From the NCBI RefSeq assembly GCF_000382365.1, contig NZ_KB908215.1, positions 434,001-498,000 on the forward strand: a stretch of DNA of 64,000 nucleotides, given 5' to 3'. Origin of the DNA: Pannonibacter phragmitetus DSM 14782. Lineage in GTDB: Bacteria > Pseudomonadota > Alphaproteobacteria > Rhizobiales > Stappiaceae. Below are positions 35,518-46,558 of this stretch, one piece after another (position 1 is the stretch's first letter; each line of letters opens with the position of its first letter). Below the pieces are notes generated by a model. It had not been told where the DNA came from and ran no database searches. It was given only the letters and a program-made list of their open reading frames with translations. The position numbers were made by a program, and so were the translations under genes.

Positions 35518-36528
35518 TTACTTGACCATCCGCTCTTCAACCGGCGGCAGATAGGACGGATCAAAGACCTTTTCGGCAGCCGGCGGATTGGCGCTGACGC
35601 CCATGGAGGTCTTGAGATACTCCATGCTCTTGGTCAGCTTGGCCATATCCACGCCGCCAAAGCCGTTGGCCTTGACCGCCGGGGTGGCAATGGCCTGCTC
35701 CACAGCCATCTTGAGACGCTCGGTCTCCACGGCTGCATCCAGCACCTCGTTGCGCTTCATCACGTAGGGAATGGCGGCTTCCGGATCTGCAATGGCGTCG
35801 AGATATCCTTTGGTAAGCGCCTTGACGAAGCCCTTCACGGCTTCAGGGTTTGCAGCAGCAAAATCCGTGTTCACCATCACCACGTTGCCATAGAGGTCGA
35901 GCCCCTTCTCGGCCATCAGGATGGTGACGATCTCGTCATCCGCGATGCCTTGTGCCTTCAGGTTCAGCACGGAAGAGAAGGAGAAGCCGAAGATCGCATC
36001 CACCTGCCCCTGCGCCAGCATGGGCTCGCGCACCGGGAAGCCGACATTCTCGATGGTGATCTTGGAGGTGTCGAGACCAGCCACTTCCGCAAAAGCCGGC
36101 CACTGACCGAAGGCTGCGTCCGGCGGCGGCGCACCCAGCTTCTTGCCTTCCAGCGACTTCGGGTCTTCCGTAACACCGAGGCTCTTGCGGCCGATGATGG
36201 CAAAGGGCGGACGCTCATAGGCCATCAGCACGGCCTTGGCCTTCAGGTCCGGCTGCTCGTCCAGCAGCTTGATCAGGGCGTTGATATCGCCGAAGCCGAA
36301 TTCATAGGCGCCCGTTGCCACACGCGGGATCGACTCGCGCGAGCCTGCGCCCGTGTCGATGGTGACATTGAGCCCTTCCTCGGCGAAATAGCCCTTGTCC
36401 AGGGCAATGAAGAACGGAGCCGCCGGGCCCTCGAACTTCCAGTCGAGCGTGAATTTCACATCCGTTGCAGCGAGAGCCGAAGACGCCGACAGCGCCAGAC
36501 CCATCGCAAAACCCATCAGACGACGCAT
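35518..36528 (-). CDS. ABC importer binding protein (NMT1/SsuA-like)
   Basis: A 336-residue periplasmic receptor. The signal peptide (MGFAMGLALSASSALA) is followed by KFTLDWKFEGPAAPFFIALDK, split here as KFTLDWKFEGP and AAPFFIALDK, then GYFAEEGLNVTI. This is the NMT1/THI5-like fold that binds taurine, sulfonates, nitrate or thiamine-pyrimidine precursors. The DWK-like start resembles pyrimidine-precursor receptors, but this is not decisive. It is the first gene of the operon. Confidence 0.85.
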   Translation of the reverse strand: MRRLMGFAMGLALSASSALAATDVKFTLDWKFEGPAAPFFIALDKGYFAEEGLNVTIDTGAGSRESIPRVATGAYEFGFGDINALIKLLDEQPDLKAKAVLMAYERPPFAIIGRKSLGVTEDPKSLEGKKLGAPPPDAAFGQWPAFAEVAGLDTSKITIENVGFPVREPMLAQGQVDAIFGFSFSSVLNLKAQGIADDEIVTILMAEKGLDLYGNVVMVNTDFAAANPEAVKGFVKALTKGYLDAIADPEAAIPYVMKRNEVLDAAVETERLKMAVEQAIATPAVKANGFGGVDMAKLTKSMEYLKTSMGVSANPPAAEKVFDPSYLPPVEERMVK

Positions 36529-36836
36529 GCTGTTCCCCTCTGGTTTTCCCAGTTTGTGAAAGCAGAGTGACGCGGGGATGCACAGCAGGCAAGCAGGTTT
36601 TTACGCTGCTTGCCGTTTCAGCACGGAAGCGCAACAGAAGCAGGCAGGGCATACTTTTCTTTTTTAGTCAGACACTTAGTTGCCCCACGATTGGCAATGC
36701 GACCAGAGGCATCGCGGCTTTTCAGACACAATCGCATCTGTTGCCGCTTAAAATTTCGCCACCCGTGGTCTGACCAGATGAAATCCGGGCGGTCACGGGG
36801 GCCACTTAGCCTGTCAAATCTATCAATTAGCTGCCT
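36529..36836. other. Intergenic region upstream of the NMT1-like receptor
   Basis: A 308-bp gap, AT-rich at 36650-36680 and 36740-36830. It holds the receptor promoter and the end of the marR transcript. No gene or convincing motif is seen. Confidence 0.45.
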
Positions 36837-37322
36837 TCAGGCACCCGAATCCGCATCTTCATCCGGCGGCATATCGCGCCCCTCGCGGATAAGCCGGCGC
36901 AGGAACTCTTCCAGTGCGGCAGAGACATCAGACCCCAGCCCTGCCCTGAGCTCCCGGTCATAGGCCATCGCCCGCTCCCCCAGCCGGAGAAACACGTCCC
37001 GGCCCTTGGGCGTCAACGACAGGATTTCCGCCCGCCGGTCCTGCGGCGCCGTCTGCCGCTGCAGGTGGCCGCCCGCCTCCAGCCCCGCGACGGCGCGGCT
37101 GACCTTGGTTTTCTCGATGTGGGAAATGGCGCAGATATCCCGCGCTGTCATGGAGCCGAACTTGCCGAGATTGGCCATCACCCGCCACTGGGTCCGTGTC
37201 AGGCCGAAGTCGTCCCGGTAGACCGCCTGAAAGGACCGGCTGGTCGCCTCTGCCGCCTGATTGAGCAGATAAGGCAGAAACGCCTCCAGATCGAAACCAT
37301 CTGCCGGACCTGTCATCTTCAC
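36837..37322 (-). CDS. MarR-family transcriptional regulator
   Basis: A 161-residue winged-helix regulator. The helix-turn-helix region [23 protein letters not shown] (split as [11 protein letters not shown] and [12 protein letters not shown]) and the wing [16 protein letters not shown] are typical of MarR. It is divergent from the homogentisate operon and is the likely regulator of it, presumably relieved by homogentisate or a related aromatic acid. Two starts (37322 and 37316) are possible. The palindrome in the hmgA promoter is the likely binding site. Confidence 0.88.
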   Translation of the reverse strand: MKMTGPADGFDLEAFLPYLLNQAAEATSRSFQAVYRDDFGLTRTQWRVMANLGKFGSMTARDICAISHIEKTKVSRAVAGLEAGGHLQRQTAPQDRRAEILSLTPKGRDVFLRLGERAMAYDRELRAGLGSDVSAALEEFLRRLIREGRDMPPDEDADSGA

Positions 37323-37419
37323 CCCGTCTCCCGCCCCTGCATTGCTGCTTCAATGCCAGCTTCTCGGGGCTGCTTCGGGCGCGCAAACTGCCACGAGCGC
37401 CCTTGCCTGTCATCCTCTC

Positions 37420-37447
37420 TTGACTTGGTTGCACTTGCAACTATTAT
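37420..37447 (+). promoter_or_regulatory. hmgA promoter with operator in the spacer
   Basis: The -35 TTGACT (37420-37425), a 16-bp spacer and the -10 TATTAT (37442-37447). The spacer contains GTTGCA-CT-TGCAAC (37428-37441), a perfect inverted repeat ending at the -10. A repressor there would exclude polymerase, so this is the probable site of the divergent MarR protein. Confidence 0.7.
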
Positions 37448-37487
37448 CACGAGCAACGGCCGGGGGAGCCGGCAAGAGGAGGACATC

Positions 37488-38849
37488 ATGACAACGCACG
37501 CCCTGCCCACAGGCATGGTTCGCGCCGCCACGGTCAACGGCACGGTTGAGGGTTACATGCCCGGCTTCGGCAATGACTTCGAGACGGAGGCCCTGCCCGG
37601 CGCCCTGCCACAGGGGCAGAATTCGCCGCAGAAGTGCAATTACGGCCTTTATGCAGAGCAGCTTTCCGGCACCGCCTTCACCGCTCCCCGTGGCCAGAAC
37701 GAGCGCACCTGGTGCTACCGCATCCGTCCTTCGGTCAAGCACACCACCCGCTTCACCAAGATTGACGTGCCCTTCTGGAAGAGCGCGCCCAATATCGTTG
37801 ATGACGTGATCAGCCTTGGCCAGTACCGCTGGGACCCGGTGCCCCATGCGGATGAGCCGCTGACCTGGGTCACCGGCATGCGCACGGCGACAACAGCGGG
37901 CGACGTCAACACCCAGACCGGCATGGCCAGCCACATCTATCTGGTCACCCGTTCCATGGTGGACGAGTACTTCTTCTCCGCCGACAGCGAGCTTCTGGTG
38001 GTGCCGCAGGAAGGCCGCCTGCGCTTCTGCACGGAGCTGGGCGTCATCGATCTGGAGCCGAAGGAAATCGCCATTCTGCCGCGCGGCCTGGTCTACCGGG
38101 TGGAAGTGCTGGAAGGCCCGTGCCGGGGCTTTGTCTGTGAGAACTACGGCCAGAAGTTCGACCTGCCGAACCGTGGGCCCATCGGCGCAAACTGCCTTGC
38201 CAACCCGCGGGACTTCAAGACACCGGTTGCCGCCTTCGAGGACAGGGAGGTGCCGTCCACCGTCATCATCAAGTGGTGCGGCCAGTTCCACGAGACGAAG
38301 ATCGGCCATTCACCGCTGGATGTGGTCGCCTGGCACGGCAATTACGCGCCCTGCAAATATGACCTTCGCACCTATTCGCCGGTCGGAGCCATTCTCTTCG
38401 ACCATCCGGACCCGTCGATCTTCACCGTGCTGACCGCCCCTTCCGGCGTGGAAGGCACCGCCAATATCGACTTCGTGCTGTTCCGCGAGCGCTGGATGGT
38501 GGCCGAGCACTCGTTCCGCCCGCCCTGGTACCACAAGAACATCATGTCCGAGCTGATGGGCAACATTTACGGCATCTATGATGCCAAGCCGAAGGGTTTC
38601 GTGCCCGGCGGCATGAGCCTGCACAATTGCATGCTGCCGCATGGGCCGGACCGCAACGCCTTCGAGGGCGCCTCCAACGCGGAGCTGAAACCGGAAAAGC
38701 TGGACGAGACCATGAGCTTCATGTTCGAAACCCGCTTTCCCCAGCACCTGACCGAATGGGCAGCGACCTCCGCGCCCTTGCAGGATGATTACATCGACTG
38801 CTGGGACAGCCTCGAAAAGAAGTTCGACGGCACGCCCGGCGTGAAGTGA
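37488..38849 (+). CDS. hmgA: Homogentisate 1,2-dioxygenase
   Basis: A 453-residue iron(II) dioxygenase that opens homogentisate to maleylacetoacetate, the central step of tyrosine and phenylacetate-type catabolism. [19 protein letters not shown] is the diagnostic start. The iron site is in [15 protein letters not shown] (His and Glu) and the second His in [13 protein letters not shown]. The ATG at 37488 has AGGAGG at ideal spacing; the frame extends far upstream into the marR gene but is not used. It is the first gene of the catabolic operon. Confidence 0.97.
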   Translation: MTTHALPTGMVRAATVNGTVEGYMPGFGNDFETEALPGALPQGQNSPQKCNYGLYAEQLSGTAFTAPRGQNERTWCYRIRPSVKHTTRFTKIDVPFWKSAPNIVDDVISLGQYRWDPVPHADEPLTWVTGMRTATTAGDVNTQTGMASHIYLVTRSMVDEYFFSADSELLVVPQEGRLRFCTELGVIDLEPKEIAILPRGLVYRVEVLEGPCRGFVCENYGQKFDLPNRGPIGANCLANPRDFKTPVAAFEDREVPSTVIIKWCGQFHETKIGHSPLDVVAWHGNYAPCKYDLRTYSPVGAILFDHPDPSIFTVLTAPSGVEGTANIDFVLFRERWMVAEHSFRPPWYHKNIMSELMGNIYGIYDAKPKGFVPGGMSLHNCMLPHGPDRNAFEGASNAELKPEKLDETMSFMFETRFPQHLTEWAATSAPLQDDYIDCWDSLEKKFDGTPGVK

Positions 38850-38939
38850 GCGGCACCCGCTCACAATCAGGTATGACACGGGGCAGCGGCGGGCCGGGGG
38901 AGCCTGCCCCCCTCTCACTCCAGTTTTCGGGAAAACACC

Positions 38940-39950
38940 ATGAAACTTGCCACGCTGAAGGACGGCAGCCGTGACGGACGGCTCGTGCTGGTCAACAAGA
39001 GCCTGACCCGCTGCACCGAAGCCACCCACCTTGCCCCCACCCTGCAGGCCGCGCTGGACAATTGGGCAGCGCTCGCACCCAAGCTGGCCGTGCTGGCCGA
39101 AAGCCTGGAGCACGATGCCGTGCCCTCCATGCGCTTTCACGAGCATGACGCCCACTCGCCCCTGCCGCGCGCCTATCAGTGGGCGGACGGCTCGGCCTAC
39201 GTCAACCACGTGGAACTGGTGCGCAAGGCACGCGGCGCCGAGATGCCGGAAACCTTCTGGACCGACCCGCTGATGTATCAGGGCGGCTCCGACAGCTTCC
39301 TCTCGCCGCGCGATCCGATCCGCATGGCGGACGAAGCCTATGGCATCGACATGGAGGGCGAAGTGGCCGTCATCGTCGATGACGTGCCGATGGGGGCAAG
39401 CGTTGACGAAGCGCGCGCGGCCATCCGCCTCATCATGCTGGTCAATGACGTGTCACTGCGCGGGCTCATTCCGGCGGAACTGGCCAAGGGCTTCGGCTTC
39501 TTCCAGTCCAAGCCCTCCTCTGCCTTCTCGCCCGTTGCCGTGACGCCGGACGAACTGGGCGATGCCTGGGATGGCGGGCGGCTGCATCTGCCGCTGAAGG
39601 TGGACCTCAACGGCAAGCCCTTTGGCCGCGCCAATGCCGGCATCGACATGACCTTCGATTTCCCGCAGCTCATTGCCCATGCGGCCAAGACCCGGCCGCT
39701 GGCCACCGGTTCCATCATCGGCTCCGGCACGGTTTCCAACAAGCTGGACGGCGCCCCCGGCAAGCCGGTGAGCGAGGGCGGCGCAGGCTATTCCTGCATT
39801 GCCGAGATCCGCATGATCGAAACCATCAACAGCGGCGCCGCCAAGACCCCCTTCCTGCGCTTTGGCGACACGGTGCGCATCGAGATGCTGGATGCCACGG
39901 GCCATTCCATCTTCGGCGCCATCGAGCAGACGGTAGAGCGGAACGCCTGA
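38940..39950 (+). CDS. Fumarylacetoacetate hydrolase family protein
   Basis: A 336-residue FAH-fold hydrolase. The metal site is in GIDMEGEVAVIVDDVP and MLVNDVSLR, and the active-site loop in FGFFQSKPSSAFSP and GSGTVSNK. In this operon it should cleave fumarylacetoacetate to fumarate and acetoacetate. Bacterial FahA homologues of this size act so, but the family also contains other diketone hydrolases. It follows hmgA by 90 bp. Confidence 0.88.
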   Translation: MKLATLKDGSRDGRLVLVNKSLTRCTEATHLAPTLQAALDNWAALAPKLAVLAESLEHDAVPSMRFHEHDAHSPLPRAYQWADGSAYVNHVELVRKARGAEMPETFWTDPLMYQGGSDSFLSPRDPIRMADEAYGIDMEGEVAVIVDDVPMGASVDEARAAIRLIMLVNDVSLRGLIPAELAKGFGFFQSKPSSAFSPVAVTPDELGDAWDGGRLHLPLKVDLNGKPFGRANAGIDMTFDFPQLIAHAAKTRPLATGSIIGSGTVSNKLDGAPGKPVSEGGAGYSCIAEIRMIETINSGAAKTPFLRFGDTVRIEMLDATGHSIFGAIEQTVERNA

Positions 39951-39976
39951 AACAGATTTACGGACGGACAATATCC

Positions 39977-40927
39977 ATGAGCAAGAAATTTGCCTCGCAG
40001 GGCGACCTCACCGAAAAGACAATCAGCTTCACTCAGGTCGGCGAAGGCCTTTACGCCTTCACCGCCGAAGGCGATCCCAACTCCGGCGTCATCATCGGTG
40101 ATGACAGCGTGATGATCGTCGAGGCGCAGGCCACCCCGCGCCTTGCCCAGAAGGTGATCGACTGCGTGCGCAGCGTCACCGACAAGCCGATCACCCATGT
40201 GGCACTGACCCACTACCACGCCGTGCGCGTGCTGGGGGCCTCCGCCTTTCAGGCGCAGCAGGTGATCATGGGCGAGACCGCCCGCGCCATGGTGGCCGAG
40301 CGCGGCCAGGAGGATTGGGACAGCGAATTCCAGCGCTTCCCGCGCCTGTTCCAGGGCCATGAGAGCATCCCCGGCCTCACATGGCCCACCACCACCTTCA
40401 GTGACCGGATGACCGTCTTCCTTGGCAAGCGCCGGGTGGACCTGATGCACCTTGGCCGCGCCCACACCGCAGGCGACATCGTCATCCACGTGCCGGATCA
40501 GAACGTCATGTTCACCGGCGATATCGTTGAGGCTCATGCCGCCTGCTATTGCGGCGACGGCCATTTCCGCGAATGGGGCCCGACGCTGGAGGCCATCCGC
40601 GCCTTTGACCTTGATGCCATCGCACCGGGGCGCGGCGATGCCGTTCTGGGCCGTGATGCGGTCAACGCAGCCCTCGACCGCACCCGCGACTTCGTGGAGA
40701 GCACCTTCCGCCCGGTGGCACGGGTCGCCGCCCGCAACGGCACCCTGAAGGAAGCCTGGGACGCGGTGCGCGCCGAATGCGATCCGAAGTTCAAGGACTA
40801 CGCCATTTACGAGCACTGCCTGCCCTTCAACGTTGCCCGTGCCTATGACGAAGCGCGCGGCATCAGCCACCCGCGCATCTGGACCGCCGCCCGCGACCTC
40901 GAGATGTGGGCCGCGCTGCAGGGCTGA
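39977..40927 (+). CDS. Metallo-beta-lactamase-fold protein with altered metal motif
   Basis: A 316-residue MBL-fold protein in the homogentisate operon. The usual HxHxDH zinc motif reads H79-Y-H81-A-V-R, so Asp and the second site His are replaced. His163 (RAHTAGD) and Asp182 (FTGDIVE) remain, and the last His is replaced by an Arg-Gly-Asp (APGRGD). At most one metal site seems possible. The function is unknown; position suggests a role in aromatic or diketone hydrolysis. It begins 26 bp after the fumarylacetoacetase gene. Confidence 0.85.
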   Translation: MSKKFASQGDLTEKTISFTQVGEGLYAFTAEGDPNSGVIIGDDSVMIVEAQATPRLAQKVIDCVRSVTDKPITHVALTHYHAVRVLGASAFQAQQVIMGETARAMVAERGQEDWDSEFQRFPRLFQGHESIPGLTWPTTTFSDRMTVFLGKRRVDLMHLGRAHTAGDIVIHVPDQNVMFTGDIVEAHAACYCGDGHFREWGPTLEAIRAFDLDAIAPGRGDAVLGRDAVNAALDRTRDFVESTFRPVARVAARNGTLKEAWDAVRAECDPKFKDYAIYEHCLPFNVARAYDEARGISHPRIWTAARDLEMWAALQG

Positions 40928-40980
40928 CACCAGCCCTGCGACGCCTCGCACGGAAAACGGGACAAGAGGGAGGAGACCTC

Positions 40981-42645
40981 GTGGACAGACCAGCCGCAAT
41001 TGCCCCTGCGCCCGCCAGCAAGGCCGGCGAACGCGCCCTTGCCTTCGCGCTTTACCCCTATGCCCGCTCGGCCGATCAGGACCAGCCGGCCCCCATCCGC
41101 CATACGGTGATCGTCGTTGGCGGCGGGCCGGTGGGGCTCGCCACCGCGCTCGACCTTGGGCTCAAGGGCGTGCCGGTTCTGGTGCTGGATGATCAGGAAG
41201 GCGTTGGCGAAGGCAGCCGCGCCATCTGCTTTGCCAAGCGCACGCTGGAGATCTGCGCCCGGCTTGGCGCGGCGAGGCCCATGCTGGACAAGGGCGTGCA
41301 GTGGAACAAGGGCAAGGTCTTCCGCGATGACCGCCTGCTCTACGAGTTCAATCTGCTGCCGGAAGGCGGGCATGAGTTCCCCGCCTTCATCAACCTGCAG
41401 CAGCCCTACTTCGAGAAATTCCTGCATGACCGCATTCTTGCGGCCATCGCGGAAGGTGCGCCCATCGAAATCCGGGGCCGCAACAAGGTGGAGGCGCTGG
41501 CGCAGACCGGCAACGGCGCCCGCCTCGACATCTCAACCCCGGACGGCCCCTATCAGCTCCATGCCGATTGGGTGATCGCCTGCGACGGCGCCCGCTCGCC
41601 GCTGCGCTCCATGCTGGGGCTGGGCTTCGAGGGCCGCGTGTTCGAGGACAATTTCCTCATCGCCGATGTGCGCATGACGGCGGATTTCCCGACCGAGCGC
41701 TGGTTCTGGTTCGAGCCGCATTTCAAGTCCGGCGACAGTGCCCTGCTGCACAAGCAGCCGGACGGCGTGTGGCGCATCGACTTCCAGCTGGGCTGGAACA
41801 TCGACCGCAAGCGCGAGTTGGAGCCCGAGCGCGTGCGCGCCCGCGTGGATGCCATGCTGGGCGACGGCGCGGATTACGAACTGGTCTGGACCTCGATCTA
41901 CACCTTCCAGTGCCGCCGCATGGAGACTTTCCGCAAGGGCCGGGTGCTCTTTGCCGGCGATTCCGCCCATCAGGTGTCCCCCTTCGGCGCACGCGGGGCC
42001 AATTCCGGCATTCAGGATGCAGACAATCTCGCCTGGAAGCTGGCGCTGGTGGTGAAGGACATCGCGCCCGAAGCCCTGATCGACAGCTATTGCGCAGAGC
42101 GCATCCACGGCGCGGACGAGAACATTCTCAACTCCACCCGCGCTACGGACTTCATCACCCCGAAAAGCGGTATGTCGCGCATGTTCCGCAATGCGGTGCT
42201 GGATCTGGCCGCCCAAGCCCCCTTTGCCCGCAGCATCGTCAATTCGGGGCGCCTGTCCGTGCCTTGCGTCTATGACGGGCTGCCGCTCAACGGGCCGGAT
42301 CACCCGCTGATGCCACCCCGCACGAGACCCGGCGCCCCGCTGCTGGATGCGCCTCTGGGAGGCGAGCCGGGCGCGGAAGACTGGCTTCTGGCACGGCTTG
42401 GCGGCGGCTTCCATCTGCTGGCCATCGGCACGGATACCCCCGAAAGCTTCACCGCCCACGGCCTCACCCTGCCCTGCCTGCAGCTCTCGCCGGAAGGCAA
42501 TGAGCCGCTGCGCGAGCGCTATCTCGGGCAGGCAGCCTCCGCCGTTTACCTGGTGCGGCCAGACCAGCACACCGCTGCCCGCTGGGAGAGCTTTGACGCA
42601 AGCGAAGTGTCCACCGCCCTCGCCCGCGCCCTCTGCCTGGCTTAG
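40981..42645 (+). CDS. FAD-dependent aromatic monooxygenase
   Basis: A 554-residue flavoprotein hydroxylase of the MhpA/PheA class. The Rossmann FAD motif VVGGGPVGLATAL, the DG-like segment WVIACDGARSPLR and the second FAD motif GRVLFAGDSAHQVSPFGARG are all present, and a thioredoxin-like C-terminal domain is probable. It likely hydroxylates an aromatic acid, possibly feeding homogentisate, but the substrate is unknown. It starts at a GTG with GGGAGGAG before it. The frame also extends into the preceding gene, which is not real. Confidence 0.87.
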   Translation: MDRPAAIAPAPASKAGERALAFALYPYARSADQDQPAPIRHTVIVVGGGPVGLATALDLGLKGVPVLVLDDQEGVGEGSRAICFAKRTLEICARLGAARPMLDKGVQWNKGKVFRDDRLLYEFNLLPEGGHEFPAFINLQQPYFEKFLHDRILAAIAEGAPIEIRGRNKVEALAQTGNGARLDISTPDGPYQLHADWVIACDGARSPLRSMLGLGFEGRVFEDNFLIADVRMTADFPTERWFWFEPHFKSGDSALLHKQPDGVWRIDFQLGWNIDRKRELEPERVRARVDAMLGDGADYELVWTSIYTFQCRRMETFRKGRVLFAGDSAHQVSPFGARGANSGIQDADNLAWKLALVVKDIAPEALIDSYCAERIHGADENILNSTRATDFITPKSGMSRMFRNAVLDLAAQAPFARSIVNSGRLSVPCVYDGLPLNGPDHPLMPPRTRPGAPLLDAPLGGEPGAEDWLLARLGGGFHLLAIGTDTPESFTAHGLTLPCLQLSPEGNEPLRERYLGQAASAVYLVRPDQHTAARWESFDASEVSTALARALCLA

Positions 42646-42732
42646 TATGCCTTGCAGGAGATGCCTTGCGTTACGTGAACAATCACCCCTGACAGGCTGC
42701 CCGCCCCTGGCGGCAGCCGGGATACATGAACC

Positions 42733-42930
42733 ATGCTGATCACTGCCCCGAACCTGCCCAACCCGGACGACGCCTACGCCAGCCTCCTCGCCGCCCATGA
42801 GGGCCTGACGGAAGACGAAAGCCACGCCTTCAACGCCCGGCTGATCCTCATCCTGATGAACCACATCGGCAACCCGGCAATACTGGCTGAAGCGCTGGCT
42901 CTGGCGAAGGAGACGGGGCAGAAGGGATGA
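42733..42930 (+). CDS. DUF2783 small protein
   Basis: A 65-residue protein resembling the DUF2783 family: NLPNPDDAYASLLAAHEGLTE, split as NLPNPDDAYASLLAA and HEGLTE, then NARLILILMNHIG. Small proteins of this type sit beside FAD monooxygenases of the same kind, which fits its place 87 bp downstream. Function unknown; a partner or stability factor of the monooxygenase is possible. Confidence 0.75.
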   Translation: MLITAPNLPNPDDAYASLLAAHEGLTEDESHAFNARLILILMNHIGNPAILAEALALAKETGQKG

Positions 42931-42936
42931 TGCATC

Positions 42937-42954
42937 CCGATGCCTTGGCATCGG
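42937..42954 (+). terminator. Hairpin after the DUF2783 gene
   Basis: CCGATGCC (42937-42944) and GGCATCGG (42947-42954) are perfect complements seven bases after the stop. There is no T-run, so it may protect the mRNA end rather than terminate. Confidence 0.4.
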
Positions 42955-42970
42955 ACTCAAGCGCCCCTCT

Positions 42971-43123
42971 CCGCGCCGTCCCGGCCTTTGTGCCGGGACC
43001 TGTTATGGATGCACGGGCAGCTGAAACACAGCCATAGCACCGGCCCCTGCCGTCGAAAGGCCGCCCCATCTCACCCGCATCACGTCCCTGACAGGTCCCG
43101 GCACGGGGGCCGGGACGGCGCGG
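42971..43123. repeat. Large inverted repeat, intergenic element
   Basis: Two 33-bp imperfect arms (42971-43003 and 43091-43123) are reverse complements. The matching parts include CCGCGCCGTC with GACGGCGCGG and GTGCCGGGACCTGT with ACAGGTCCCGGCAC. Each arm can also fold on itself through CCCGGC/GCCGGG. It is GC-rich and differs in sequence from the element at 27238. It is probably a dispersed intergenic repeat; the remainder of the 42931-43250 gap shows nothing else. Confidence 0.75.
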
Positions 43124-43250
43124 GTGGGAAGCCTGAGACAGATATCAACGCTCACGGCCTACTGTGATCGCAGCAATCAGTCGCGGGCACAGCATAGGAA
43201 ATGTGCGAACAGACAGCGGCTATTTCTGATTTTCTCAGGGGAGAGAGAAG

Positions 43251-43326
43251 TGGTGCCCAGAGCCGGAATCGAACCAGCGACACGCGGATTTTCAATCCGC
43301 TGCTCTACCAACTGAGCTATCTGGGC
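43251..43326 (-). tRNA. tRNA-Phe (GAA)
   Basis: The 76-nt gene has acceptor arms GCCCAGA and TCTGGGC followed by an encoded ACCA. The D arm contains TAGCTCAGTTGGTAGAGC and the T arm GGTTCGATTCC. The anticodon loop TTGAAAA gives anticodon GAA. Confidence 0.97.
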
Positions 43327-43565
43327 CTGACTTCATGTGGCGTGTCCGCCGGAAGTGGGGGTCTTATAGGAGATCGCCCGGGCCTTGTCCAGCGCCCCGG
43401 CAAAACTTTTCAACGGTTGGGGCTATTATTTTTCAGGCATTTCCATAAGTGAGCTTTCCTTCATTGTTTCAACCACTTCAGAGCCAAGTTCCGCCTGTGG
43501 ACAAGCGTCAGGCCGCCCCTTGCAGGCTGTCCCGGCGGCTAACCGGAACAGCCTTCAGAAATGCT

Positions 43566-46547
<2,982 letters not shown>

Positions 46548-46558
46548 GGCTTCAAACC

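Noticed and set aside
37065-37487. N-terminal extension of hmgA
   Set aside because: It overlaps the divergent marR gene, and the ATG at 37488 has AGGAGG and the family's usual N-terminus.
43525-43553. Imperfect hairpin after the FecR-domain gene considered as a terminator
   Set aside because: The stem is interrupted by mismatches and there is no T-run, so I do not list it as a feature.
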